Under the pieces are notes generated by a model that saw nothing but the letters and a program-made list of their open reading frames with translations, was not told the origin of the DNA and ran no database searches. Shown piece by piece: positions 1 through 11,355 of a DNA stretch of 64,000 nucleotides (its first letter is position 1; every line of letters starts with the position of its first letter). The position numbers were made by a program, and so were the translations under genes. The DNA is from Cryptomeria japonica. Lineage: Eukaryota > Streptophyta > Pinopsida > Cupressales > Cupressaceae. The stretch is from assembly GCF_030272615.1 (NCBI RefSeq), contig NC_081405.1:573841252-573905251 (forward strand). Reading direction: 5' to 3'.

Positions 1-429
1 AGAAGTAAACTTGGTATGACTAGATTATAATTAAGATTATTAGGATGAAATTCCTACCATGTGTAATTTGTTCATGAATAAATAAATAAAATGTATATTG
101 CAATATTCTAACTATGTTCAAGAAGATGACGATCTTCTTATGTTTAAGGTTACTATTTCAAGGTGACGATCTTGACAATAGTTGACCAAGTGTCAAGATT
201 GACTACATTAAGTTGTTGTCCCGGACTATGCTGGATATCTTGATCCTAAAGTATATGATCATCTCATGATTGACTTCTTAAGTGATTGTCCTGGACTAAG
301 ATGGATATCATGATATTGAGTTTATTGTCATGACAAGACTATATTAAATGTTGTCCCAAATTGTGTCGGAAGTCATGACAGAATATGCTCCCAAGAAAAT
401 TACTTAGATCCACTCTTGCTAAGAGGGAG
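1..429 (+). mobile_element. 3' internal end of a copia-like LTR element, ending in its polypurine tract
   Basis: No coding frame is recognisable here. The segment ends in a purine-rich tract (AAGAGGGAG, 421-429) placed directly before the TGTTAA start of the LTR at 430, the arrangement expected of the 3' end of an LTR element on the plus strand. Most of the stretch is a degenerate tandem repeat (197-384). The rest of the element lies left of the window. The LTR position supports the call; the copia assignment rests only on the general look of the LTR start. Confidence 0.5.
197..384 (+). repeat. Three degenerate tandem units of about 50-70 bp
   Basis: Units begin near 197, 268 and 337. Each carries a GAYT-ACT..TTAA start, then GTTGTCC or GATTGTCC, then a GGATATC(A/T)TGAT or GGAAGTCATGAC ending. 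Divergence is high, so this is an old duplication next to the 3' LTR. Confidence 0.5.
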
Positions 430-548
430 TGTTAAGATATAGCCCTCGTGAATCTAACTAAGGGTAAATCGGTTATTATCTGGAGAGTGATATATTAACA
501 GAGCATACAGTTCGGAAATTAAACATAAACAAACTAATTGTTATGAAC

Positions 549-618
549 GGTTGCCTCCGTAGGCGCATGTCCATACGTGGCAATTGCCACATATGGACAT
601 TTCCCTACGTAGGCAACC
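549..618. repeat. 70-bp near-perfect inverted repeat inside the LTR U3
   Basis: The centre GTGGCAATTGCCAC (577-590) is a perfect palindrome. Pairing continues outward to GGTTGCC at 549 and GGCAACC at 618, with mismatches only at 576/591, 564-566/601-603 and 557/610. It sits 11 bp upstream of the TATTTAAA box. Confidence 0.9.
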
Positions 619-628
619 TTTCCTCTTG

Positions 629-636
629 TATTTAAA
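629..636 (+). promoter_or_regulatory. TATA box of the 430-722 LTR
   Basis: TATTTAAA lies just downstream of the 70-bp palindrome and about 86 bp before the LTR end, in the usual U3/R position. Confidence 0.5.
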
Positions 637-772
637 CCGGATTCAATGATGGAGATGATCAATAACTCATGACAATCAGTCTTCCAGAATCGTTGTCATT
701 ATTATTCGATCCATATTTAACAACACAGAGAAACAAATAAGAGAAAGAAGTCTAGTTCATCTATTTCCTGAT

Positions 773-2276
773 ATGTCTGTAGCAGAAATAAAGGAGCATT
801 TGACAACATACAATTCTAAATTTCTTGTCAAATAGAGAGCCTTAAAATTGATGAATGGGCTATACATCGATGTAGAAAATGAGACAAAAGCCAAATGGTT
901 GGATATCTTCAAACGAAAGGATGTCGGTGAACAATCTCAAATTGAAATTGTTGATGTCGCTGAGCAAGATCCTGATGCTACCAAGCAAGACCCAACTGAC
1001 AATATTCAAATTGATGAAGATGTCATGGATGCAGAAGCACCAGAACAGGAAATGATAGAAGGCACTACCTATGCAAAACTTGTCTCTAGTGAATCTATCT
1101 TAAAACAAGTTTAGCCTTATCCACCAGCCAAGCCACCTATCTCTACCGAAGCTCCTAAGGAGATAGATCAAAGTACCGAAGGTCACAAGTCTGAAGCAGC
1201 AGAAGATACAACTAAAGGTCAGAAGCACCATCAAGCACTGAAAATGTTACAGCTGAGACCCCTAGTACCGAGACACCGAAGGACACTACAATGGCTACAG
1301 GAACTGACCAAAGTGTTGCATCTATCGAGCAACCTACCGAGGGTCCGCAAGACTCACAAGAACTTGTCTTAGTACAAACAACCAAAGGTAAAGAGAAGAA
1401 GGTGAGAAAGCATAGTTTCAAGATTGATTTAACTAAACTGATAGTGTTGCCGAATGTGGATATCTCAAAATTAAAAGGGCAAGCACTTACTGATTTCGGT
1501 GAACTATGCAAAGCAAAGGCCGAACAAGAAAAACAACTGGCCTTTTAAAAGAAGAATAAAGTACTACAGAAGGTGAAGACACTACTAACATATATGTTAC
1601 CTTCAACAACAGTGTCAACCGATGTAGCCATCCACATTCAACTGGATGAACTCCTTACTCAAATAGAAACATCTGGAGTTGATGCATCTGAGTGCTTAAG
1701 AAAGCTAAAAGAAAAAGAGCTTACTACAAAGATGATAGAAGAGGTACAAAAAGCTCTCGCTATAGGAAAAGTAAAGCTTGTCAAATTCATTGCTGAGTTA
1801 TCCCCTCAACTCAAGCATATTCTTTATTTATTTCAGAAACTTTGTACATTTTCCTTATTCATTAAAGATATCAAGAATAAAACTGATGCAATTGAGAAAG
1901 AGATCATCGATCTCTCCAATAAGTTGACCACCGAGCCTAATTTAGTTCAGAATTTTTATACCAAGCTTCAACAGCTCATGGCTCAACAGTTAGAACTCAG
2001 AAATGAAGAGCATAAGACTAGGATGGATATAATGACCCTTCAGACATTATTCCTTCCTCATCTCTCATCAGTTCAAGAGTAGATTAACCGAGCTACACAC
2101 CTATCAACTACACAAGAGGGAAGCACTCTTGATGGCTTAATATCACTATTGGCTGATATTCAAGCACAAAATTCTTTAATGAAAAGTGAAAAGGATGCAC
2201 TCTCAGTCTCACTCACCGATGCCCGGAACAGGTATAAATCTATTTTTGATCAGTTACTGCCCCCGGATGGAAATTA
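773..2276 (+). pseudogene. Decayed coiled-coil ORF of element A, directly upstream of its 3' LTR
   Basis: The frame opens at ATG 773 and meets a TAG at 833. It runs open from 848 to 1114 with an acidic, Gln/Glu/Asp-rich stretch, then continues in another frame from about 1225 (one frameshift), passing stops near 1549 and 2080 to a final stop at 2274-2276. The C-terminal 170 codons (1573-2082) are rich in Leu/Lys/Glu and coiled-coil-like. They align by eye with the C-terminal part of the element B ORF2 (21375-22052): both show an IGKV block, an F.x.LIK-type block, an EEhKtR block and an L.P.....Q ending. The function is not recognised. The position between nothing pol-like and the 3' LTR matches element B. 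The upstream part of element A is outside the window. Confidence 0.5.
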
Positions 2277-2626
2277 AGTTTTTGATGTTTGCCAAAAAAG
2301 GGGAGTAATACTACATAAGGATACTACATAAAGGGAGTAATATACTATATTTGGAGAGTGATACAGTTTTGGTAATATAGTTTTGAGTATTGTATACAAG
2401 GGAGTATACCGAGTAGAGTATGTAGAGCTAGCATATCACACAAGCACAGAACAGAACCGAGCATGCAAAATCCAAGTAATATACAGAATAATGATAAGGG
2501 GAGTCTATCTGCATATACTATTTCATTGACTATTGTATATATTGTCAAGTATAGTCATTTTGCAAAGTATATAGATTTTGAGTTATGACTTTGAAAATAG
2601 TTTTTGTCAAACATTTCAACTAATGT

Positions 2627-2638
2627 GAAAAGGGGAGA
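2627..2638 (+). promoter_or_regulatory. Polypurine tract of element A
   Basis: GAAAAGGGGAGA immediately precedes the TGTTAC start of the LTR at 2640. A second purine tract (AAAAAAGGGGAG) lies near 2294-2306, just after the ORF stop. Confidence 0.65.
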
Positions 2639-2639
2639 T

Positions 2640-3802
2640 TGTTACTACTTATCAAGTTGCCATTAGTTTTTATATTCAAAGTCATACTATATGTTCTAGT
2701 CGGTTAGCACTATCGAATCATGTAGTCGGTATAAACAGAGAAGTCAGTATGCATAGTCTAGTCGGTTATAGAAGAAAACAGTCACAGAACACAGTGTACA
2801 CCGAAGCCGTCTATCGAGTATCTTTTTATGGCTACCAAGCAGTAAAGTTAACACATCGAGTTGATACTCACCGAGTGAAACATGTTACCATATACATTGA
2901 ACCTGGACATGCATATGAAAACGGGTTACAAGAATCAAGGCACATCTAACCATTATACATTGGAAATTGCACTAGAAGATTGTGTATGATTACAAGGTCA
3001 ATCTAACTGATGAAATATTTTGTTTAGATTATTCATTTGAGAATCTTGTTTGTAAGATTGAAGCAATGAATTGGATCACCGTTTTAAGAGATCTATTTAT
3101 ACAACATGGATTAAAGAGCAAGGTGTGTGCATATATGTATGAAGGAAGACTGTTATAGAGACATAGAGGTCATCGAGAAGGTTTCCAGAGAATAGTCAAA
3201 GAATAGAGTAAACAAAAGGGTTTACCAAGTTACTATATGGGTTACCGAGGTATGCTATAAGCAAGGTAATCTTATTTTGAGCACATAGAATCTGCTATAA
3301 TATTTCAAATGTAAAGTTGCAGATGTTTGTAATGATTTTATTGTACTATTGTGAAGTTGAAAAACAAACCTTTAATAGGGTAAAAGAATCTAACCAAGTC
3401 TATAAATTGTAAAGCCTCTAACCAGGTGCAGCATTCAGAATAATGTTGTGAAATCCTTTTAGCAAGGTAGATATAACAAATCTTGTTACTCCTAATAGGG
3501 TAAGCTATCCAAAATAGCTAAACATGTAGCTCTAATCGAGCATCTTTATTATTGCAGTAGTGAAGTTGTGGGTGCCATCCCCACCGCAGTTTTTCTCTCT
3601 AACCAAGAGTTTCTGCGTAACCAAAATATATGTGTTATGGAGTGAATCATGTATGATTCTTATATGTTTTTTTTAACTTTATTTTATGTTACTGCACTAT
3701 TCTGTTTATGCATAATAGTAAGGTTATTCTTAAAGAAAAGTTTTGGAGTACTGATTCACCCCTCCCCTCTCAGTACATTAGCTTTCCATATTGGGCCTAA
3801 CA
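2640..3802 (+). repeat. 3' LTR of element A (1163 bp), TGTTA...TAACA
   Basis: The segment starts TGTTAC after a polypurine tract and ends GGGCCTAACA. Its end contains the GTACTGA...TCAGTAC hairpin (3748-3754 with 3770-3776) around TTCACCCCTCCCCTC, the same terminal signature as the LTR of element B. Short motifs of the CCTTTAATAGGGTA / CTAACCAGGT kind recur between about 3370 and 3510, as in the element B LTR. The two LTRs therefore belong to one broad lineage. Confidence 0.7.
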
Positions 3803-3884
3803 CTTGGGGTTTATGATTAGAGGCCAATTGGTTGGTATTTGATTGGCTATGGTTTAGGGCATTGTGATGGGTAGTTTTACGTCT

Positions 3885-4964
3885 TCATTTCCTTGAAGTA
3901 ACAAGTTGAAAGCAATCAGAGGGAAATTCTACAAGGTCTTCTAGAGGGTTGAAAATAGGGATGAGGGGTTCAGGGACCAAAGGTGCGTGGTCAGGCTTCA
4001 GTGGGTTTACTCCATTAATATTGGAACCATGAGCCTCATTCACCATGTTCACATAGTGAAGAGGAGGATATTTTAGGTCATTAATGGTTTTAGAGTTTAC
4101 AGAACTCTCAGCTAAATTATTCTTTTGTTTCCTGCGATTAATAATTGGGTAGTTTTTACGAATATGCCCTTCTTTCTTGCAGAGAAAACATGCATTCAAT
4201 CCTCTAAGCATTTCAACTAGACAAATGAACGTGTCTCCATTAATTTTTAGGTTTGAAGATGGTGGGATGTCGAATCCGGGCTTAATTGAGACAAGCATTC
4301 TTATGTCAAGGTTGGGTACTAACCAAGCAGTTTCATCAATCCGAATTGTTTTGTCAAATGGTTCCATTAATTGGGGAAGAAAATGCCACAAAAAGGGAGG
4401 GACATCTTTGAGGATGACCCACCTATGAGAGGATAGTGCGAGGACTTCCTCATTAACCACCTTCAGAGACCAGGCTAGGGCTCAAAAGGAGGTATTCCTG
4501 ACCATCTAGTATTGATGTTTAAGTGCTTCCAATTGGGATTCATGCGAGTTTAAAAAAATGAGGAAAATACCTCTCTGTATTTGTCTACAGAACGTGATTT
4601 TAAGCCCTAATTTAAGATTCCATAGATTATGAAGCCAATCATCTATGAATTTCCTAAGTGGGCATTTTTTAGCATCAACACAGGCAAAAAAGATAGCAGT
4701 GTCACCTAACCTAATCTTTTCCGAGGCAATTTCATTCAACATTTCAATATTTGGTGAGATGCAGAAGGATTCTGAGGTAATGCAAGGGCACTTACTTTCC
4801 TTACTGGGTCCTTCATCTACAAGAGCCTTAAGGAATTGCGTTGACGAGTGGACTCCATTCACAGGCGGGGCGACGGTCTCAGTGAAAGTTTTTTTTAGGG
4901 TTGGGTTTGTCTGCGGCATGGGTTTATATCTATTAATGGTATCTCCGTCTAACTCTGGCTCCAT
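3885..4964 (-). pseudogene. LINE ORF1 relic (DUF4283-like domain plus zinc knuckle)
   Basis: One minus-strand frame runs from ATG 4964 to a stop at 3885, about 360 codons, broken by two in-frame stops near 4504 and 4477. The N-terminal half ends in a block typical of DUF4283 in plant L1 ORF1 proteins (Phe-Phe-Ala-Cys-Val start, then Arg-Gly-Ile-Phe-Leu and Glu-Ala-Leu). After the stops a Trp-Val-Ile-Leu-Lys-Asp block and a zinc-knuckle sequence follow. The knuckle is CFLCKKEGHIRKNY, with the last Cys replaced by Tyr. No ORF2 lies downstream, because the LTR of element A begins at 3802. Element A may therefore sit inside this LINE. ORF1p of this family binds RNA and packages the LINE transcript. 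The call as a LINE relic is fairly safe. Confidence 0.65.
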
Positions 4965-5091
4965 TGGAGACCAGCGTTAGGGTCACGCGGGATGAGCATA
5001 TGGGTGGAGTTAACCGTATTAATTGTTGCGGAGTAATTAAAACACAGAGTAGGTAAAGCAAGTGGATGAAGTAAGAAAATGCAAACTGGTT

Positions 5092-5110
5092 GGAGGAGCT
5101 TAACTCCTCC
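5092..5110. repeat. Perfect 7-bp stem palindrome
   Basis: GGAGGAG and CTCCTCC flank a CTTAA loop. It lies at the 5' end of the LINE relic. Confidence 0.7.
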
Positions 5111-5139
5111 ACGTAGATGCCGAGGTACCCACGTCAAAA

Positions 5140-8100
5140 AAATCTTTAAAAAATTAGTTTACATAATTTTCACATATAATCTTCTTAACAAAGATGAACT
5201 ATACACATTTTACATAACCTATGGTTATGCTCATTTGTTTAAATATATTTAATTCATTTATTTTTCACATACATTATTTTACTAGTTATATTTTCATATC
5301 ATTCAAATTACAAACTTCTATTAAAATGCTAAAAGGAATCTAAATGCATGACTAAGAAATGATACTATTATTATTGATATATATTTATAATTGTTCATTT
5401 CAGATAACAAGTCTATTTGTGACATTCCAACAATTCCACCTAAGTATTCATATACCACTTGTTTTTAGATGAAAAAATAAAATAAATTAAGTTAAATCAA
5501 GTAAAGAGAAAATAGATTATTACTATTTTGTAAGTCCATAGTATTGCCACACACATGCTGCAATGAAAAAAAATCATTTTATTTCCATTTTCCCATAAAG
5601 AATTGAAACACAAATCATGAGTGGGGATTATAATTTTAACATAATATTATAAATATTTTTAAAATTATAATGAAGGTTTTGTCCATTTTGTGGTATAACT
5701 TTGTCTTATAGTTCTTAAATTTTAAATAATTTTAAAATAAATATATTATTTAAAAAATTTAATAGTATTGAATAATTTTATTTTTTTTGAAAAAAATGAT
5801 AAGTAATTGGATTTCAAAAAAATTATATTTTTAATTGATTTTTATAATAAAATCTTGATATTTTGAAATTTAGATATTTATCATCTTTTTCAAATTTATG
5901 TTCATGTAAAATAGATCTATATTACTTTTACAATTGCACATTAAAATATTAAAAAATAAAAATAAAAAATTTAAATTAAATTTATATTCTTCTCCTTTAC
6001 TAATTCATATGAACCAACTAAAATAAAAATTATTACAAATTGCTTAATAGAATGGTGTATTTAAAAACCAAACCTAACTAAAATGAGTTATCTAAGATTC
6101 AAGATAGAGAAAATAATCTATATCATATATTAGTAGTTTTATTTTATTTGGAAGTGAATTACAAATATTAAATAAATATTGCATAATCATCTTAGAATAG
6201 TAATTATATAATTTTTGGTTATTCATAATCTTTATTCATTATCATTGAATTAAACTATTAAATGTTTTAAATATGGTCCATTATAATTTAACAAATTCTT
6301 CAAATATGTTTCTAGACATCAATGATTTAATATTATATTAAATTTTTACACATGAACATACTAATTTGGATAGAAAAGTTCAATTAGATTAGATTAGATT
6401 TATGAGTTGGAAGCTCAATCACATTTATAAGTTTGAGTTGGAACTTGCTAGCTAAAAAAATATTTCAATGTGTGGTAGAGTGGTGCATTTGAAACCAATC
6501 CTAACTCAAATAAGTTATTTAGGAGTCAAGATTGAGAAAATAATTTATACAATATATTTAGAACTTTATTTTATTAGTAGGTGGATTAAAATTATTAAAT
6601 AATATATAATTTTTTTGTTATTTTTAATCTTGATTTATTATCCCTAAATTAAACTATTAAATGTCTAAATAAGGAGAACATGACCATCATAATTTAAAAA
6701 ATTATTCAAAAATATTTATAAACTTATGTATAAATTTGAGTTTGCAATTACAAAATTGAATAAAAAAATTAGACATTCAAAAATAATATCTAACTCCTAC
6801 ATATATAATAATTGTTTATATAATCTTATAATTAATTATGTATCATTTCAACCACAATAACTAATAACAAATTAAACTAAATAAAATAAAATAACATAAA
6901 TATATTTTAATTCTGTTTAAAAATTGAAAAATTTAATCAAAATATTTAATTATGTAAACTACAAGTTTTCTTTTATTTAATTATTTGCCTCACATCCTCT
7001 TGACATTTACCAATTTTCTTATTCATCCACTCACTTTCTACTCACAATTTGTAGCATGAATACAAAAATAAAACCACGTGAGTTACCCTAAAATATTTTT
7101 TTGTACACTCTCTCTACTCTATTTTATCAGCACTATATATTCATTTCAACTCACGATTAGTCTTAATAGGATTTTTATTTAAATAAATTTTTTATAAAAC
7201 TGATAATATATATCAAATATTAGATTGCTTGGAGTCTCTAAAATATGCTATTGTAGTTGAAGATGGATATTTAATTACATAATATATATTGTCATTATGT
7301 GTATATACAAAATATATACTTTCATATACATAGTTTTGTAAAAAAAAATAAAAGTTTTAGTTGTCACTTTATTCATCTAATATGTGGAAAGATATTAGAA
7401 GTTACTACAATGAATTTATCAATGTGATTGAAATAAATTATTTTTACTCTCTGAATTACTAGATCTATTTTTAGCATAAGTACCATACCTTTTTATTATG
7501 GGTAAAACAAGTTTAGAAGGAACCCAAAACCCTTTAAATAAAGCTACTTATAAGATAACCAATACTAACCAGCAACAAAACCAAGGAACAAAATATTACA
7601 GAAAGATATACACAACAACCCATAGTAGAATTAAAGAACAAAAGGCTACCTCAAAAGAAAGAAACAATAACCCAAAGAAAAAAAAATGACAAACATGCAA
7701 CAAAAACTAGACAAACAATATACACAACCAGAACTACTTTAACATATTCAAGGTACTAGCAACTTGAAGCTCTTGTTGGTATATGTTCTATGAAGTTCAT
7801 ACAAGTTTGATATGTTCTTTTTTGCTTCCATAAATTTATTCTTACCTAGAGTCCTAACATATATATAGATACACCCACGTGTGTGTGTGTTTTTTTCTAG
7901 ATTGCCATAGCCCTACCCACCACTGACACAAGTAGCATGTAGCATGAGCTAGACTGTTGGCCACCTCTTCAACATCCCCCATGTTATTCTCATGCCACTC
8001 CTCTCTCTATCCCAATACAACCAAATTTTGTTCCTCATCCTAAATATTGTCCTCCTCCTCATCCTCCAAGGTGTTGTTAATATTTATTAATTATCAAAAT

Positions 8101-8920
8101 TGAAATTAAAACATATTATTGTAGCTAAGGAAAAAAATCAAAATAAATTGTAATCCTTGTTCAACTTATTCATAATTCTAGTAAGAATTTAGAATTTAGA
8201 ATTTATCTGTAGTAGATTTCTTTTTGTTCCCTTAATCTTTCAACTCAACACATAACATTTTCTATATTTCTTTAGCAAAAAGAAGTCAAAAAAAATATGC
8301 CTTACAGTTTCAAATTTCCTACAAATGTTACAAACTTCAGTATCAGCATATTAGATGATAAAACATAAAATTTTCTTACTCTAATATGTAATGGTATAAG
8401 TTTATTGTATAGGTTATTAAATGTTCAATATGATTATATTCTAACAAATTAAAAATAATTTAAATAAAATTTAAATTTAATGCTACAAGTATTAAAAATT
8501 AAATTATACAATATAATTAAATATTTTATTTAGTTTTATGATAAATTTTTGTATGTAAGTAATTGTATTTCAATAGATTTTTGTTTTTTTATTAGTAGTT
8601 GTGTTGGGTTAGTATTATTGCAATTAGTTTAGTTTAATTAACAAAAATAAAATGAAATAACTTAACACGTCACTATTATTAATACAAAGAAAAAATTAAA
8701 TGATATGATAAGTTTTATTAGTAAGAAAGCATGAGGTAAATATAATCATATAAAATTGAATTATATCAGTATAAATATAATAATTTTAAATTTTAAAATA
8801 ATAATTAGTAAGTTATATATAAATAGTTTTACATGAAAAAAAAAAAAAGGATGAATAAATTAAGTGAAGATCAAATATATATGTATGTAGTATATGGTAG
8901 ATCTTTGTTAAGTGGAGAGA
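5140..8920. other. AT-rich sequence without a recognisable gene
   Basis: Very AT-rich DNA with short homopolymer runs. No ORF here has a codon pattern or motif that supports a gene. The only internal structure found is a diverged duplication of about 250 bp (6050-6310 and 6478-6722). Confidence 0.6.
6050..6722 (+). repeat. Diverged direct duplication of about 250 bp
   Basis: The two copies are about 6050-6310 and 6478-6722. They share in order a GTGGTGYATTT start, CCTAACT.AAAT.AGTTAT, a TCAAGATWGAGAAAATAAT block, and a long TTAAACTATTAAATG block. Many substitutions and small indels indicate age. Confidence 0.6.
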
Positions 8921-8929
8921 CTTTATACA

Positions 8930-9480
8930 GTCACAGACGGGTGAGAGCCCGTGTCAACATTTCCGGCTGTGTTAACATTTCCGGTAGTAAGATTTATGTC
9001 ACCGTTATAAATATTTTCCGTCAAACAGAAAAAATCTTTATAAATTATTCACAAATAAATTTGTCACGGTTCATATAGGAAATGAAATTGGTGTGAGATA
9101 TACACGGCACGACTTTTGAAACCATTTTCGCTGACTGAATCCTAACTGAATCCTAACTGAATCTTGAAACTTATTCTTCTTGCTTTCCAAATACACAGCA
9201 CCACTCTCTTTTGTGTTGGCAGAAATAGTTGAAACAAAGCAAATTTGCGGTGAATCCTGGTTTAGAAGGATTAAGATTTTGAAGACGTGCATAATGCCTA
9301 CACCTACATGTAAATCTAGTATTCTTTTCTGTTTGTATTCACCAAATAGAAAACCCCACTCTCTTATTTGTTGGCGGAAATAGTAGAAACAAAGAAAATT
9401 TTAGTATATTTTAAAGGAAGCAGTTCGTGCACCTTGCCTTCTATTTTTACATTCTTCAGGCAAATAAAATTTAATGGAGT
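8930..9480. other. GC-richer island with internal duplications, no gene identified
   Basis: This stretch stands out from its AT-rich flanks. It has a 17-bp duplication (CAACATTTCCGG at about 8955 and AACATTTCCGG at about 8973), three tandem copies of an ACTGAATCCT-type unit near 9134-9164, and a duplicated segment of about 46 bp (9201-9246 and 9356-9402, both starting CCACTCTCTT). Short ORFs exist on both strands but none is recognised. It could be a broken gene or part of an unclassified element. Confidence 0.35.
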
Positions 9481-10272
9481 GAACTTAAACATCAGGATTT
9501 TGATAACTAACGTGCTTATTTTATAGGCCAACGACAATGTTATCTCTTCTATGCTTCAGTATCCCTTAGAAAATGAAAACTAAGCAGTAGAGAATGATGT
9601 AAGTAATTCCATAACTTTTGAAGAGTGAACTAAGTGAATTATGATTGTCGTAATTTATATTACTAATGCCTTGGCATGAACTGCAATTGTAGCATAGTAA
9701 GTTGTTGCTTATACAAGACTAACCTGTTACAAAACAACTTTTTTTGTAGAGAAAATTTGATGCTTATATAACTTATATATATACCTAATCTACGATCCTG
9801 CTACTTTCAAAAAAATGACTCAAGTATATCACCCTTAATGAGATATATGCATCATTGGGAGTTCAGCACATCTACTGCAGATGCCGCTAATACCCCCGAA
9901 CAATGTTAAAAAATGTCACATCGATAAATGCTGTGATAATGCTTTAGAACGACAACTTCTTATGCTCAATTGTGATAGTATTAAAGAAAAGGGAAACTAA
10001 GAGGCAAAACAATATTGTTGAGCTATATGCATGAAAAATTTATGTTCAAAATAATACTGATTTACAATAGTGACTATGTCTCACCTTTGCATGAAGTAGG
10101 AAGTTTGTCTACTTGGCATTTATGGTATTTAACGATGTTACAAAACTCTGTAGTTGGGTTTATCACAGTAGGGTGGCAAAAAGAAATCTGGAATAAATAT
10201 AAATATATAAATTTCAATAAATATATCTCTCACAAAAGAAATAAGTTTCCAAAGAAGCATATATAAATGTAC

Positions 10273-10362
10273 CGGTTCAGGTAAATCAGTATCTGGAGGA
10301 CGCTCGTGAAATTGGAGACTTGGTGCAAATGGTATTTTGTTAATATTCTCAAGAACTTTGGA
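10273..10362 (-). CDS. Candidate 90-bp internal exon or exon relic
   Basis: On the minus strand a pyrimidine-rich stretch (positions about 10363-10385) ends in AAG at 10363. It is followed by 90 open bases encoding 30 codons, and then a GTACAT that could be a 5' splice site (10272 downward). The peptide contains a compositionally normal, protein-like block with PFAPSLQFHERPPDTDLPEP. The exon is phase-symmetrical. The frame also stays open beyond both edges (10138-10464), so splice edges are inferred. I do not recognise the family, and no neighbouring exon was found. Confidence 0.3.
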
Positions 10363-11280
10363 CTTGTCAAAGTAAAAAAAATAATGTATACCAAATGCAG
10401 TGGCCTTAATTGATAAATGGGACAATAAAATAACTAAGTTTTCGTATTGCAAAAGCCCAATCAATTTTACAGAATTTGTTCAAAAAATGAGTCAACCATG
10501 GAAAGAGAGAAGTTCTAACAAACCCAATTTTATCCCGCTATTGTTTTAAATTTTTGTTTTTCCATAATGTATGGAGCCACATCATTACTATAATCTGGTC
10601 CAATTATCAATCTCCATCCACATTTTATCCTTATGCATCTGATATATATGTAGATGGTATTCTTAATCATTCAGTATTAGATTGATATCAATCTGAATAT
10701 TTAAAAATTGTTCATTCTTTCGATTTGTGTAACATTAGTTCAACAAAGCATAATAAACATGAAAATGTGTAATATGTATAAAGAAAAAATGGGACATTGA
10801 TTAAAAAATATTAAATCATTCACAAACATATAAACAAAAAATATTATGTATATCAAAACTAATTATGAGTAAAAAATATTGGTTAATAAAAATATATTAA
10901 AACTATAATCACAAACCTACTAAAACTCTCAACCAAATTGAACCCAAACCTTAAATTGTAGCCTAATCCATATAATAAACCTAATAAAACCCTAAGCCTA
11001 AACCAAATGAACCCCTATTTGAACCTTAACCTTATATACAACTCAACCCTATTCTTAAAGAAAATTAAACTCAAATATTGAACCAAATTTAACCTTACAT
11101 AATTGAACTATAAACCTAACACTAAACCAAAATAAACCCTAACTTTAAATCATATTGATCCCTAACACTAAACCAAATCAAATGCTAACTATAAAACTAA
11201 TTGAATTATAAATCAAGTTGAGCTCTAACTCTATATCAAATGTAACCTTAACCATGGCCTTATGTAAAACATTTTGATAC

Positions 11281-11285
<5 letters not shown>

Positions 11286-11350
<65 letters not shown>
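11286..11350. repeat. (TA)n microsatellite
   Basis: An uninterrupted TA run of about 65 bp inside array 1. Confidence 0.95.

Positions 11351-11355
<5 letters not shown>

Larger units (their letters stand above)
430..722 (+). repeat. Short LTR (293 bp), TGTTAA...TTAACA
   Basis: The segment starts TGTTAAGATA directly after a polypurine tract and ends TTAACA at 722, so it has 6-bp terminal inverted ends. A TATTTAAA box lies at 629-636, where an LTR promoter would be. The U3 part contains a 70-bp near-perfect palindrome (549-618). The element appears to have inserted into element A, whose coding remnant resumes at 773. Confidence 0.6.

Noticed and set aside
7498-7689. Gln/Asn/Lys-rich 63-codon ORF
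   Set aside because: Low-complexity A-rich sequence without a motif.
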